64,000 bases of DNA from Adiantum capillus-veneris (lineage: Eukaryota; Streptophyta; Polypodiopsida; Polypodiales; Pteridaceae), in the NCBI GenBank assembly GCA_014529385.2, contig CM043949.1:145371350-145435349 (forward strand), given 5' to 3'. Below, one piece after another: positions 47,326 through 58,922 of this stretch. The notes beneath the pieces were generated by a model. That model did not search any database and was not told where the DNA came from. It saw nothing but the letters and a program-made list of their open reading frames with translations. Positions within the stretch are counted from its first letter, which is position 1, and every line of letters starts with the position of its first letter. Both the position numbers and the translations under genes were made by a program.

Positions 47326-49035
47326 CTATGGACGAGAAACTTCAGCAAGGGTTTGCCTCTTTCTCTTGATGATGTCAATGATCTCCTCATGGAATTCACG
47401 CTTTGCAATGCCAAGAACTTCTCCCAGAGTAAACTCAATCTTGCTATTCAAGATCCTTTCCTCCAAGACTTTCTCTAAATCTGTAGCAACCTCAATATCA
47501 GATTGTAATTTATAAGTTGGGCCTTTTGTCTTACCTTTCATTGGCTCTTTCTTCTTTCCTGTTGTAGAATCCTCCATGAGTACTTCAGGTGGAGATGCTC
47601 CTTGTGTTGAGGGTGCTTGAGAAGGCATTGAGTCGCTTCTTCCCCCACTTCTAGAAGCTCTTTTTGATGGTCCTTCATCAGCATTCTCACGTCTGCGCTT
47701 CTCTTCTACAATTGCCTCATTTTGTTGGCATTTTGTAATGTAGGCATGCACTGACAATGAGTCCACTGGATCATTCCATCCTGTTTCTAGACGTATGCAA
47801 TCACCTGCTTCATGTAGAATCTCTTTTGTAAGCTTCCCCTTTGTAGCTAATTGCATGACATTTGGCCAAATTTGACCATGATGGTCACTCACCTCTTCAT
47901 CACAAAAATGTTCAATTTTTACTCCATAAGTAGCTGCCTCAACTGAAGAGGTGGCATGCTTGGTTGCCATGTCTTCAACTAAGGTTTGCATTCCCCCCTT
48001 CCCAAAGTTAGTTCTCAAGGGTAGACCTGTCTCTCTTAAGTGGATTTTACCATCCTTAAAAAAGACAACATCTTTTGACAAAGCATCACTAAAATCATCA
48101 CAATCCCTTCTTACATGGTTTGTACTATCACACCAAATACATCTATTAACAAACCCTTCTTTGGGCTGTTGTCTTTGCCTAGGAAGTGGCCCTGATGGTT
48201 GGCCTTTTTCTTCAAGCTTTGCAAACTTCACCTTCAAGTCACGCATCCCCTTCACAAGCTCATCTAGCATGGACTCATCAAACTTAGGAGCGATAAAAGT
48301 AGGCTTTACTATTTTGTCAGAAGTTGAGGTGGAAGGACTTGTAGTGTTTACTACCATCTTGTCCCTTCTTCTTTGTCGTTTGGCAAGCAGTGAAACAGCA
48401 CCTTCAACCTCATTCCAGTCGGTCTTTAGTCCTTGCTCAGCATCTTTATCTTCAAGAAGAAGCTCCAAATTTTCTTGAAACTCTTTACCTGCAGCTTGTA
48501 AGAAAAGATCTGTCTTCTCTGCATCTAGTGTGGCCCTTTCTGTCCTAGTGAGTTGTGCATAGCGCCGCTCAAATTCCCTAAGTAGCTCTGTTATTGATAG
48601 TCCTTGCTTTGGCTTGACTACCCATTCTAAGAATGTCCTTTTGGTCACTCTCTCAGAGTCCTCCATGAAATATTCCTCCTTTAAAGCTACTTTGAGTTCT
48701 TCCCAATTTCTCCCATGCCCATCTTTAATTGCCCTAACATGCTCCCTAATTTCTAGAGCAACAACTAGCTCAAAGCTTTGAATCATCTCACCTTCTGACA
48801 CGCGATGCAGCTCCATCTCCTTCACATACTCGCGTAAGTACTTGGTTACATCTTTGCCATTGAACTGATCCATTCTGTTGACGACCGCTTGTATGGCCTT
48901 CGTTGCTGAAATCTCCCTTCTTTCAGTAGCATGTTGTTGTTGCATGAACATTGCAAATGCTTGAAACATTTGCATTGTTGCTGGGTCAAAATGCATACCC
49001 TGCTGCTCAACATGATCACCCATGGTTACCCACAA
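47326..49035 (-). CDS. gag: Element B Gag
   Basis: 569 codons. The start at 49035 lies 16 bases past the primer-binding site; MGDHVEQQGM, four codons later, is an alternative. The capsid-type region contains GRNWEELKVALKEEYFMED and LLREFERRYAQL. A zinc knuckle, CIWCDSTNHVRRDC, has Cys299, Cys302, His307 and Cys312 (C-x2-C-x4-H-x4-C). A Ser/Lys/Glu-rich tail follows. It ends at TAG 47328-47326 followed by G, and the protease frame continues in phase. Gag forms the particle and packages RNA. Confidence 0.92.
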   Translation of the reverse strand: MWVTMGDHVEQQGMHFDPATMQMFQAFAMFMQQQHATERREISATKAIQAVVNRMDQFNGKDVTKYLREYVKEMELHRVSEGEMIQSFELVVALEIREHVRAIKDGHGRNWEELKVALKEEYFMEDSERVTKRTFLEWVVKPKQGLSITELLREFERRYAQLTRTERATLDAEKTDLFLQAAGKEFQENLELLLEDKDAEQGLKTDWNEVEGAVSLLAKRQRRRDKMVVNTTSPSTSTSDKIVKPTFIAPKFDESMLDELVKGMRDLKVKFAKLEEKGQPSGPLPRQRQQPKEGFVNRCIWCDSTNHVRRDCDDFSDALSKDVVFFKDGKIHLRETGLPLRTNFGKGGMQTLVEDMATKHATSSVEAATYGVKIEHFCDEEVSDHHGQIWPNVMQLATKGKLTKEILHEAGDCIRLETGWNDPVDSLSVHAYITKCQQNEAIVEEKRRRENADEGPSKRASRSGGRSDSMPSQAPSTQGASPPEVLMEDSTTGKKKEPMKGKTKGPTYKLQSDIEVATDLEKVLEERILNSKIEFTLGEVLGIAKREFHEEIIDIIKRKRQTLAEVSRP

Positions 49036-49050
49036 ACTCTCACCCTAGCA

Positions 49051-49070
49051 GATTCGCGTCGGGTTCACCA
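49051..49070 (-). other. Element B primer-binding site
   Basis: The minus strand reads TGGTGAACCCGACGCGAATC six bases inside the 5' LTR. It shares the pattern TGG(C/T)GA(T/A)CCCG with element A. Confidence 0.75.
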
Positions 49071-49076
49071 AAAATA

Positions 49077-51080
49077 TGTCGAGAAATTTGCGGTCTTGCC
49101 AGGAAAGCACCGGGCTTATGGCTGTGAGAGTTTGTGAGAGAACTCGACAAAAACTTTATGAAGGAGTTAAACCATAGATGCCATGAAGACTAGGGTTTGG
49201 AAAGAAGTACAATCAAAGAATCCCACCCATTCTCTCTTGCACTCACACGCACAAAGAAAGAACACAAAAGAAAATGTCAAAATAACACAAAGATGAAAAC
49301 ATCAAGGCTATGGTCATATCGTATCATGGGTAATATGAAAGGGTTAATGGATGAGTTAATGGCATTCAATCTTGACTGACCAAATAGGCTACGAATTGTT
49401 CTTTGGAATTGTAGTTTTGTGCTTACCATAATATAGATATTTTGTCTAGTGATTGGGATTAATTGTGTGTACAAATCCTCTTGGTTCATAGCAAGATAAC
49501 TACGCTTACATCAAAAGAAAAGTTATAGTCTATGAGAGGTAGTATGATGGGATCCGGTGATAGAAGTATTTCATTGAGCCTTTCAGGGCCGAAGAGAAAC
49601 ACTATACGTTGTTGAAAGTGTATTTTACGGCTAATCCATACGTTAATTCTAATAGATCGTACAGAGTGAAAGCGATAGAAATGATCATCATGTGGGTTAT
49701 TCATCTAGGATAGTATGTGAAAAATGTAGATATGAGAGAAGTGAAGAGATGAGAAGTTTCCCTCCCAAGCCCTATTCTTGCCCGTAAGCAATAAGGATAC
49801 TGCGGGGAGAGATGTACCTGTAGCAAAGAGAACCTAGAGAGGATGAATTACTAAGAATGAGAGAGATAGGTTTGGTTAAGGAGATGAGATTAAATACATA
49901 TATATATGTTGGATTAGAGATGAAAATGAAAACAACAAGAAATCAAGAAAACATCAATGTAGAACACGTCTTACTTGAAACCCTTCGGCACCATTATTGA
50001 TGGGAGAGAGAAGAAGAGTGGAGAATTCCACTTTGATTGATACACCAAGTGTAAGACCTTCTTTGATTAGAGTTGATCTTCCAAGGTTAGCTTGTTGCAA
50101 GAATGGCTAGTCTCCCTCTAGGAGAAAGTGTAGGCTTGGGCTTATGTTAATGGCTAAGTACAATTAGGCATTACTACTCACTCCCTCGAGAATTCCTCTC
50201 ATCAATGGCTTGAATGCTTGAGTTCCTTCCAAGGAAGAAGAGGTCCCCTTTTATAGGTGAAGGGAACCCACAAGGGTTTACACAAGAAGAGAGGAGCCAG
50301 TGTGAACAGGAATTGGAAAAGTTGGAAATGAGCTGTCCCTGCATGATGTGGGCAGACTGGGGTCCAGTATTTTAATCATATCTCCTCAACCGTAGCTCCA
50401 AATAAAAAAGTAAAAATATGGGCAGAAACTTCAGCTCATTGGCTACGATTTTCATTTTAAAATCATTCTCCAATTCGGATTGTAACCTTGTGTAAAAAAT
50501 TCATCAAAATAGGGTCCATTTATGGCAGCAAAAGTCTTCATGTGGTCTCCTTAGCCTTGACTTTCATTTAATTCCCAAGGACACCTCATGCCATATGAAG
50601 CATGACATTTCTCCTTGACAAAGTTTTGTAACCATGCTTGCAATAATGCATTAAAATAAGTGTATCTTTGAAATCATGCCACCTAGTGTCCCACTAGGAC
50701 TTGATTCTCTCCTAATAGCTATTTAAAAAGAAATATAAGAAAAGTATAAAAAATACATAGAATATATATATATTGGAGTTTACCCTAGATATAGGATCTA
50801 GATAGGGTGTGAGATGATAATGAAATAGTAGAAATAAAGAATCAATGTTTTTTGCCCCAAGTTAAAGAGGCGGAGCTATTGACACTTTTCCCATAGTATT
50901 TTTTTGATGGTAAAGTAAGAATACATTACCCTTGAGATAAATAATAAGATGAGATAGAAAGCTTATTTTTATACTTACATATGTATATGTACATTATAGG
51001 AAATATAATTATGTATCTAAAAAGTTACAAGATAACTCTTGTAGCATGTGTTCCCACTATGTACATGTCACAGCACGACA
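49077..51080 (-). repeat. Element B 5' LTR
   Basis: 2,004 bp, same length as 41059-43062. Differences seen by eye: near 49803 (C for T), 49892 (A for G) and 50847 (T for C). Confidence 0.95.
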
Positions 51081-51084
51081 ACGC

Positions 51085-51175
51085 AAAAGAGGAGAATCGT
51101 TAGAGCAACCCACAAACAAGCAAGGAGTTTACACTAACCCTAACACCAATGGAACACTCTCACACACTAAAACAC

Positions 51176-51216
<41 letters not shown>

Positions 51217-53566
51217 GGTGCTTGGGCTTCTTTGAAGTGTATCGTTAATGATCAAGCAAACATATATATATATGTAAGAAAGAGAGAGAAGGGGGTGCTT
51301 GTTGCACTAATGCCTTCTTACAAATCTGTCATGACCAATCAAAGTGAGATTAGTATTTGTTCAACATAGCCTAAGTAAATTACACCACAACACATCAGAA
51401 GAAAAAATCCACCCCAATCACTGTCTTAAGGCCAGGGGAGTCCTCTCCACCCTGTCGCCCTCTTACAGCATGTGGGATTTATGGCTAATTTGATAACAGT
51501 ACCCGAAGACAAGCTATCAAGAACTTACATAAAACACCAAGACACTTACACATCATTATTGTCCATGACTTCACGTTGGAAGGGAGACAAGATATCCATG
51601 CTTAGTGCAAATTCACCCTCCTTGATTCAGCAAATGTTGGGCTTACTCTAGTAGGAGAAATGATAGATTTCCTACTCTCAATTTAATGATCACTCTCTCT
51701 TACAATGGCATAGAGTTCCCTTGCTAATCACCCCTAATACAACACATACATATGCCTAATGCCAATGAGATTCCACTCAAGAGCTCCTTCTCAAGAGGTT
51801 GAGCTTGGCTTCTCAAGCTATAGCATAGTGCTCTTTCTTCTCCCCCCTTTTTGTGTTAGCTACACCCTCCTTTTATAGCAATTTTGAAGGCTAGGGTTAC
51901 TCCTCTAACCATGGTTGGGTTAGATTTTCAGCAATTTATCTAATTTCTTTTGCTTAGAATTATCAAGAAGTTGGTGGGGAAAGAGAGAGGAGAGAAATGG
52001 AGGTGATAGGACTTTTCATAGTGGGTTAGTGTCAGTAGAGTTAGTATTAATTTAAAAATGGAATTGGATATTTACAATGGGAGTATCCATGTAGGATACA
52101 AATAAGGAAGAAAAACTCTTAAGAGGTAAGAAAAGGTGGATTTCTTACAAGGTTGATGCTCCAAGTGTCTTGAGTAGGGCCAATTTTGACGCTTGTTGAC
52201 GGTCCACTAGCTTTGACGGTATATTTTTTCTCCACTCTTGACCTTCCTTGAGAGACAAGGTAATTGAAGCTGAGTAATCAACCACCATGATGCTGTCTTT
52301 TAAGAGAAGAGGCTGAATTTTGTGGTTTTTTTGATAGATATGGGTAATTTGGAAGAGGAAAAATGAGACTAGGTGGTCAATTTTGGAATGGAATTGTGTG
52401 TGGGAGGTATGAGTTCACCATAGTTTCTCTTATTCTTCAAGGTTGAGGAGAAGGTGAGTAGGGTGCAGAGAGGATTGGTGAGAGAGCTGGGGATGATGAG
52501 TGGAGAAGTTTGTGTGAAAGAGGAAAATGATAAAGTGGAAGAGAGAGTGTGGCTGCATAGCATGGGAAAACTGGGGTCCACTAATAAAATCATAGCTCAC
52601 AGCTCGTAGCTCAAAAAAATATGAAAAAAGTTGAGGCAAAAGTTCAGCCCACGAGCTACAACTTTTGTTTGTATCACCTTTTCAAATTCGGAGAGCAAGT
52701 GAACTTTAAAAATTCAGCAAAACCGATCGTTTTTTTCCGCTGCACAAGGTCCTTGTGGGGTCCTTCTTTGGATGATTCTTTTGAATACCTCCAAGAGTGA
52801 GCCCTCCATAGTGCATGTATGCATGCCACCTACCCTTGACCTTATTTGGTAGGTCTATAATTGAAGATATTGTTGAGATCATGATATAAGTGAATAGTAC
52901 AACTAAGAAAATCAATTATTGAGGGGTCTAAAAAATATGTACATGTCAAATATAAATAATATAAAGGGGTCAAAAGAAATCTCTCTCATTATAAGGCTAC
53001 CATAAAAAGATAAATATTTTTGGTGTTCTAATTTTTTAGAAAAAAAACAAAATAGATGTAGGAAGGGAAAAATCACAATAGTGAAAAAAGTAAAACTAGT
53101 TTTTTGGATTTTTGTTGGGGTGGAGTTACACCAAATATAAGAGAAGCTTACATGAAAATATTTCTATATGGAATAAAGAGTATGAAAAATGGTAAGAAAA
53201 ATTGTGGTAATGGTGAGGCAATGTACAGAGCATAAATAACACACACCTAGGTAGAAATATTTAAATAAATACCAAAATAATTATGAAAAAATCTTTTATT
53301 TAGGCCCTATATACAAAGAAATATTTACATACGCATGGGCCATAATATACTTATATTTTTTATATTTTATATATTTTTGGCTCAACTAGCCCAATGACTA
53401 GCTAATTGAGGGTTTTTTGTTTCAGTAAGGAGATATGGGAAAAGTCCCCTAACTCACACGCACCTATATACAGTGAAAGGGTGAGGGTAACCACAGTGTT
53501 TGATTGATTTGATAGGGTGAGATAACTCACCATGGCAATTACAGAGAGCCGAAAAAACGGCTATCA
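51085..53566 (-). repeat. Element C 3' LTR, main part
   Basis: Continues the LTR begun at 40888-41058 after removal of element B. From about 51937 it matches 57214-58918. A GA microsatellite lies at 51178-51213. In element direction it begins TGATAGCCG after the tract TCCTGGGGGAGGGCTAA (53567-53583). Confidence 0.88.
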
Positions 53567-53594
53567 TTAGCCCTCCCCCAGGATGATGGTATAT

Positions 53595-55931
53595 TCATGT
53601 ACCATCATAAAGAATCTTTTCCAAAGAGAGTGCTTCAGAGTCCTTGACAAGATCTTCATTGTTTGGCCCCTTGGAATTTTGGTTTGTGTTACACTCATGC
53701 TTCATGGAACAATACTTACATGGGATAGTTGCCTTTTGCTCTGGTAGATCCTTTGGTAGAAGGCGACTCAAGTAAGGCTTCAAGCGATAGCCGTTTACCT
53801 TCCTGGAGTGCTCTTTCCCATTCAAGTCCATAAGTTGATAGTAACTTGAATTGAAAGCCTTCTTGACTATGTATGGCCCCTGCCATCTTGTTTCAAATTT
53901 GGCATCAAAACAATTATCGAGTCGATTGGCATACCTTAGCACAAGATCTCCTTCATTGATGCCTTTGTCCTTCAGTTTCTTGTCAAGCTTCTCCTTTGTC
54001 TGTGTGGCTTTCCTCTTATAGCACTCGTATGCTGCTTCTCTTTTCCACTCAAGCTCAGCTAAGGTAAGAAGTCGATCCATCCATGCTTCTTGATCATCTT
54101 GTGCTGATTTGCCATGAAGTCGCATTGTTGGAATGTTTAGTTCAATTGGCTGTAAAGCCTCTTGACCATAGACCAAGTGAAATGGTGTGAACTCCGTGGC
54201 TTCCCTATATGTGGTTCGATACGCCCACAAGGCACCATCCAAGAAGTCATCCCACAACTTTGTCTTGTTTTTCACCATCTTTCTAATGATGCCTGCAATG
54301 ACACCATTAGCTTTTTCTACCAAACCATTTGATTGGGGATAGTAGGGTGTACTGTGACGATGTAGAATGCGAAGTTCTTCACAGACTTCTGTGAGCAATC
54401 CCTTTCTAAACCCTGGACCATTATCAGAAACAATCTCCAAAGGTGTGCCAAATCTACAACAAATGTGAGTGTAGACGAATTTGCTCACTATCCTCTCATT
54501 TACCTTTGCCACACTTTGTGCTTCCACCCACCTAGTCATATAGTCTACAGCCATTAGAATGTAGAGTTTACCATTTTTTTTCCTAGGCAGAGGACCCATA
54601 GCATCAATGCCCCACTTTTCAAAGGGTCCATTTGCAAGCACAATTTGCCTTGGACCATAAATCAATCTTCTATTCCCATTTACCTGACAATTGTGACAAC
54701 TTTTACACCAATGTTGGACATCGACATGCAGACTTGGCCAAACATACCCCGCAAGAAAAATCTTCTTCACAGTTAATTCTTGGGAAAAATGACCACCACA
54801 TGCCTCTTCATGCAAACCTTTTCGAATGGCTGGAATTTCCGCGATAGTTGGTACTCTTCTGCACACTTTATCCTTCCCTCTTTGATAGAGGGAGCCTTCT
54901 AGGAAGAGATACATGCTTGCCTTCTTCATGAGTCTCCTCTTCTGAGCTTTTGTGAAGTCTGGTGGAAACTCACCCTCCAAAATGTAGCCAATGATGGGAG
55001 CCAATGACTCCAATCCCTGGTACCTCGGTTGCTTCACAGCAGCCGCCACCATGATGACCTGCACTTCTTTCTTTACACATGCAATGGCTTGTTGTGCAAG
55101 TAAATCAGCATCTTCATTTTGTTTCCTAGGAATATGATATAATTGCACCTCCTCAAATTGATTAAATAGCCTACGGATGGTATGAACTTTGGCCCTTAGT
55201 CTTTCATTTTTGCATGCCCAAATGCCTAAAATCTGCTTCACAATGAGAAGTGCATCCCCTTTTACCATGAGACGTTGTATACCATGGCCAATGCATATTT
55301 TTAAACCATGAAGTCGTGTGTCATATTCTGCTTCATTGTTGCTAGCTGAACTTGGTAGATTGAACTTCTCTTTCATGACCACCTCTCCACTTGGGTTGAG
55401 CAACACTAGCCCTCCCCCTGCTTTTCCTGTGGCTCGACGAAAAGCTCCATCAAAGAACAAGGTAAAAGCATTAGGAATACTTTTTGGTGGTGGCAATGGT
55501 AGGGTCTTTACTTCAGGCACCTTAATCTCCTTTTCATGCACCCTATAAGTGAGAATCCCTGCCAATTGTGCACGCACACTATCTTCTACCTTGAAAGAGT
55601 ATTGAAACTCTTGCAACTCCATAATCCACTTTGAGATCCTAGTACTAAGATTCATTTGAGATGACACCCAAGGGAACAAATTCTCTGCGGTGAGGATTAC
55701 AAAAGGTTTTGGGAGCAAGTAGGATCTAAACTTCCTTATCGCAAACATGAGAGAAAGAATCATGAGTTCTGTCTCCGTGTAGCCTCTCTCTAAAGCATTC
55801 ATGACCCTACTAGCAAAGTAGATGGGCCGTATCCTGGTACTATAGGGATCTTGTTGTAGCAAAACTGCACCAATTGTTTCTTTCCCAGCACTAGAGCTAA
55901 CAAAGAATGTGTACTCCCAACAAGGAGGCAT
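53595..55931 (-). pseudogene. Element C pol: RNase H, archaeal-type RNase H, integrase
   Basis: 778 codons without a stop. Residues 1-135 hold the RT-associated RNase H (GAVLLQQD, RGYTETELMILSL). Residues 155-285 hold a second RNase H (FTLFFDGAFRRATGKAGGGL with Asp161, SNNEAEYDTRLHGL with Glu200, Asp226 in VKGDALL). Integrase follows, with His374, His381, Cys412 and Cys415 in the zinc site. Its core has Asp443 (GIDAMGPLP), Asp503 (VSDNGPGF) and Glu539 (GLVEKANG). The double RNase H is the hallmark of the Tat lineage. The frame is cut off from the upstream RT part by a stop near 55932, and gag and protease are deleted, so it is not autonomous. Confidence 0.9.
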
Positions 55932-55943
55932 GAGTGTTTGTAG

Positions 55944-57213
55944 CTAGGACAAAATGGCTTTAATGTTACAAAAGTACTCTTCAAGCTCATCAGACCATGC
56001 AAATTCTACTTGTTGTGTCAACTTTTGCAAAGGGTGAAGTAACTTCGAGGCTAAGTGAATGAAGCGTAACATATACTTCACCTTTTGAATGAATGAGATG
56101 ACCTCCTTAAGACTCTTGGGTGATGGTAGCTCAATAAGAGCCTTTGCCTTTGAAGGATCCACTTCAATGCCTTTGTAAGAAACTTTATGACCAAGCAAGA
56201 TTACTTCATCCTCACCTATATGGCACTTGTCGGGGTTGAGTTGACCTCCCATGTCGTAGAGCTTCTTATACCTTCTTCTACCCTTTGTAGATGCAATGAT
56301 TTTGAGCTATAAATACAGAAATCATCAATGAACACCCTAATTGACTTTCCAAAGAATGCTTGAAACACCATATTCATGAAACGTTGGAATGTTGCAGGAG
56401 CATTTGTCAGACCAAATGGCATGACTCTAAAAGCATAACAACCCCAAGGAGTGATAAAGGTTGTTCTCAATTGATCCTCCAATGCAATCCCTATTTGAAA
56501 GTAACCTGAGTAACCATCGCACACAGTGTACTTCTCATGACCACCTGCCTCATTTAGTATCTCATCCTGGAATGGGAGGGGAAAGTGATCTCTTTTTGTT
56601 GCCTCATTGAGGGGACGGTAATCCACACACACCCTCCACTTGCCATTTTTCTTAGGAGTGACAACAACAGGAGAGACCCACTCTGAATTCTCCACTAGAT
56701 AAATGAAACCTACTGCTAGAAGCTTTCTTACCTCCTTGAGTAGAGCCTGCTCCTTTATAACTCCTAGCCTTCGTAGCTTCTGAGCTTTAGGTGTGGCCTC
56801 AGGCTTTAACTCAATCTTGTGTTGAACAACATCTACCCCACGCACGTCGGTGTAGTCTTTAGCAAAAAGCCTAGGAAACTTCCGTAGCACACATTTGAAC
56901 TCCTCTCTTTCATCCTTTGTAAGTGTTGTTGATAGCATACCTTCCATCATCCCTTCATCTTGAACACCTTCGTTCTCTTGAGGACCTACCTCCTCCAAGC
57001 CTTGACAAGAGGTCTCTTGGTTGCTTGGCTTAAACCTTACCCCCATGACTTCGATGGAAGACTCCTCTTCAGTAATGCTGCCGCTACTTTCTTCTTCTGA
57101 AGTGCTATCGGTCCAACCTTCTTCCGTCTCACTTTGAGATGATTCTTCATGGAGCTCCTCTTGGCATTGCTCCTTCATGTCAAAGACAACCTTCTTATGA
57201 TTGTCGTTCCTGC
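55944..57213 (-). pseudogene. Element C reverse transcriptase, broken
   Basis: Minus frames 57213-56216 and 56252-55944 together encode most of the RT. They contain an acidic leader, KAQKLRRLGVIKEQALLKEV, SPVVVTPKKNGKWRVCVDYR, FQIGIALEDQLRTTFITPWG, the catalytic VFIDDFCIYSS and the palm/thumb region. A frameshift near 56240 separates the two frames. The sequence starts abruptly at the truncated 5' LTR (57214), so the leader, gag and protease are lost. Confidence 0.88.
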
Positions 57214-58918
57214 AAATCAGCAATTTATCTAATTTCTTTTGCTTGGAATTATCAAGAAGTTGGTGGGGAAAGAGAGAGGAGAGAAATGGAGGTGATAGGA
57301 CTTTTCATAGTGGGTTAGTGTTAGTAGAGTTAGTATTAATTTACAAATGGAATTGGATATTTACAATGGGAGTATCCATGTAGGATACAAATAAGGAAGA
57401 AAAACTCTTAAGAGGTAAGAAAAGGTGGATTTCTTACAAGGTTGATGCTCCAAGTATCTTGAGTAGGGCCAATTTTGACGCTTGTTGATGGTCCACTAGC
57501 TTTGACGGTACATTTTTTCTCCACTCTTGACCTTCCTTGAGAGACAAGGTAATTGAAGCTGAGTAATCAAACACCATGGTGATGTCTTTTAAGAGGTAAT
57601 TGAAGCTGAGTAATCAAACACCATGGTGCTGTCTTTTAAGAGAAGAGGCTGAATTTTGTGGTTTTTTTTATAGATATAGGTAATTTGGAAGAGGAAAAAT
57701 GAGACTAGGTGGTCAATTTTGGAATGGAATTGTGTGTGGGAGGTATGAGTTCACCATGGTTTCTCTTATTCTTCAAGGTTGAGGAGAAGGTGAGTAGGGT
57801 GCAGAGAGGAGTGGTGAGAGAGGTGGGGATGATGAGTGGAGAAGTGTGTGTGAAAGAGGAAAATGATAAAGTGGAAGAGAGAGTGTGGCTGCATAGCATG
57901 GGAAAACTGGGGTCCACTAATAAAATCATAGCTCACAGCTCGTAGCTCAAAAAAATATGAAAAAAGTTGAGGCAAAAGTTCGGCCCACGAGCTACAACTT
58001 TTGTTTGTATCACCTTTTCAAATTCGGAGAGCAAGTGAACTTTAATAATTCAGCAAAACCGATCGTTTTTTTCCACTGCACAAGGTCCTTGTGGGGTCCT
58101 TCTTTGGATGATTCTTTTGAATACCTCCAAGAGTGAGCCCTCCATAGTGCATTTTTGCATGCCACCTACCCTTGACCTTATTTGGTAGGTCTATAATTGA
58201 AGATATTGTTGAGATCATGATATAAGTGAATAGTACAACTAAGAAAATCAAATATTGAGGGGTCTAAAAAATATGTACATGTCAAATATAAATAATATAA
58301 GTGGAAAAAATATAAAGGGGTCAAAAGAAATCTCTCTCATTATAACGCTACCATAAAAAGATAAATATTTTTGGTGTTCTAATTTTTTAGAAAAAAAACA
58401 AAATAGATGTAGGAAGGGAAAAATCACAATAGTGAAAAAAAATAAAACTAGTTTTTTGGATTTTTGTTGGGGTGGAGTTACACCAAATATAAGAGAAGCT
58501 TACATGAAAATATTTCTATATGGAATAAAGAGTATGAAAAATGGTAAGAAAAATTGTGGTAATGGTGAGGCAATGTACAGAGCATAAATAACACACACCT
58601 AGGTAGAAATATTTAAATAAATACCAAAATAATTATGAAAAAATCTTTTATTTAGGCCCTATATACAAAGAAATATTTACATACGCATGGGCCATAATAT
58701 ACTTATATTTTTTATATTTTATATATTTTTGGCTCAACTAGCCCAATGACTAGCTAATTGAGGGTTTTTTATTTCAGTAAGGAGATATGGGAAAAGTCCC
58801 CTAACTCACACGCACCTATATACAGTGAAAGGGTGAGGGTAACCACAGTCTTTGAGTGATTTGATAGGGTGAGATAACTCACTATGGCAATTACAGAGAG
58901 TCGAAAAAACGGCTATCA
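57214..58918 (-). repeat. Element C 5' LTR, truncated
   Basis: Collinear with 51937-53566. It contains an extra tandem copy of ~46 bp (GTAATTGAAGCTGAGTAATC) near 57550-57640. The missing part corresponds to 40888-41058 and 51085-51936 of the other LTR. Confidence 0.88.
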
Positions 58919-58922
58919 CCAC

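Larger units (their letters stand above)
41059..51080 (-). mobile_element. Retrotransposon B (Ty3/gypsy), young and nearly complete
   Basis: Two 2,004-bp LTRs (41059-43062 and 49077-51080), with the 4-bp duplication ACGC at 41055-41058 and 51081-51084. I found three substitutions between the LTRs, so the insertion is recent. Minus-strand order: 5' LTR, primer-binding site, gag (569 codons), UAG, protease, -1 shift, pol (1,149 codons from its first Met), polypurine tract, 3' LTR. All catalytic motifs of reverse transcriptase, RNase H and integrase are present. It sits inside the 3' LTR of element C, so it is the younger of the two. Elements D and 13750-14540 are older relatives. Confidence 0.93.
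40888..58918 (-). mobile_element. Retrotransposon C (Ty3/gypsy, Tat lineage), split by element B
   Basis: The outer ends are TGAAGCGGTCC at 40888 and CGGCTATCA at 58918, with the 4-bp duplication CCAC outside both (40884-40887 and 58919-58922). The 3' LTR occupies 40888-41058 plus 51085-53566, about 2.65 kb, interrupted by element B. The 5' LTR keeps only 57214-58918. The internal part contains reverse transcriptase, RNase H, a second RNase H and integrase. Gag, protease, primer-binding site and part of the 5' LTR are deleted in one block ending at 57213. The second RNase H identifies the Tat clade of plant gypsy elements. Confidence 0.88.

Noticed and set aside
47951-48478. 175-codon plus-strand frame
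   Set aside because: Antisense of element B gag, which has a zinc knuckle and full length on the minus strand.
52369-52915. Small minus-strand frames duplicated at 57705-58251
   Set aside because: They are paired because they lie in the two LTRs of element C. They are short and not conserved beyond that.
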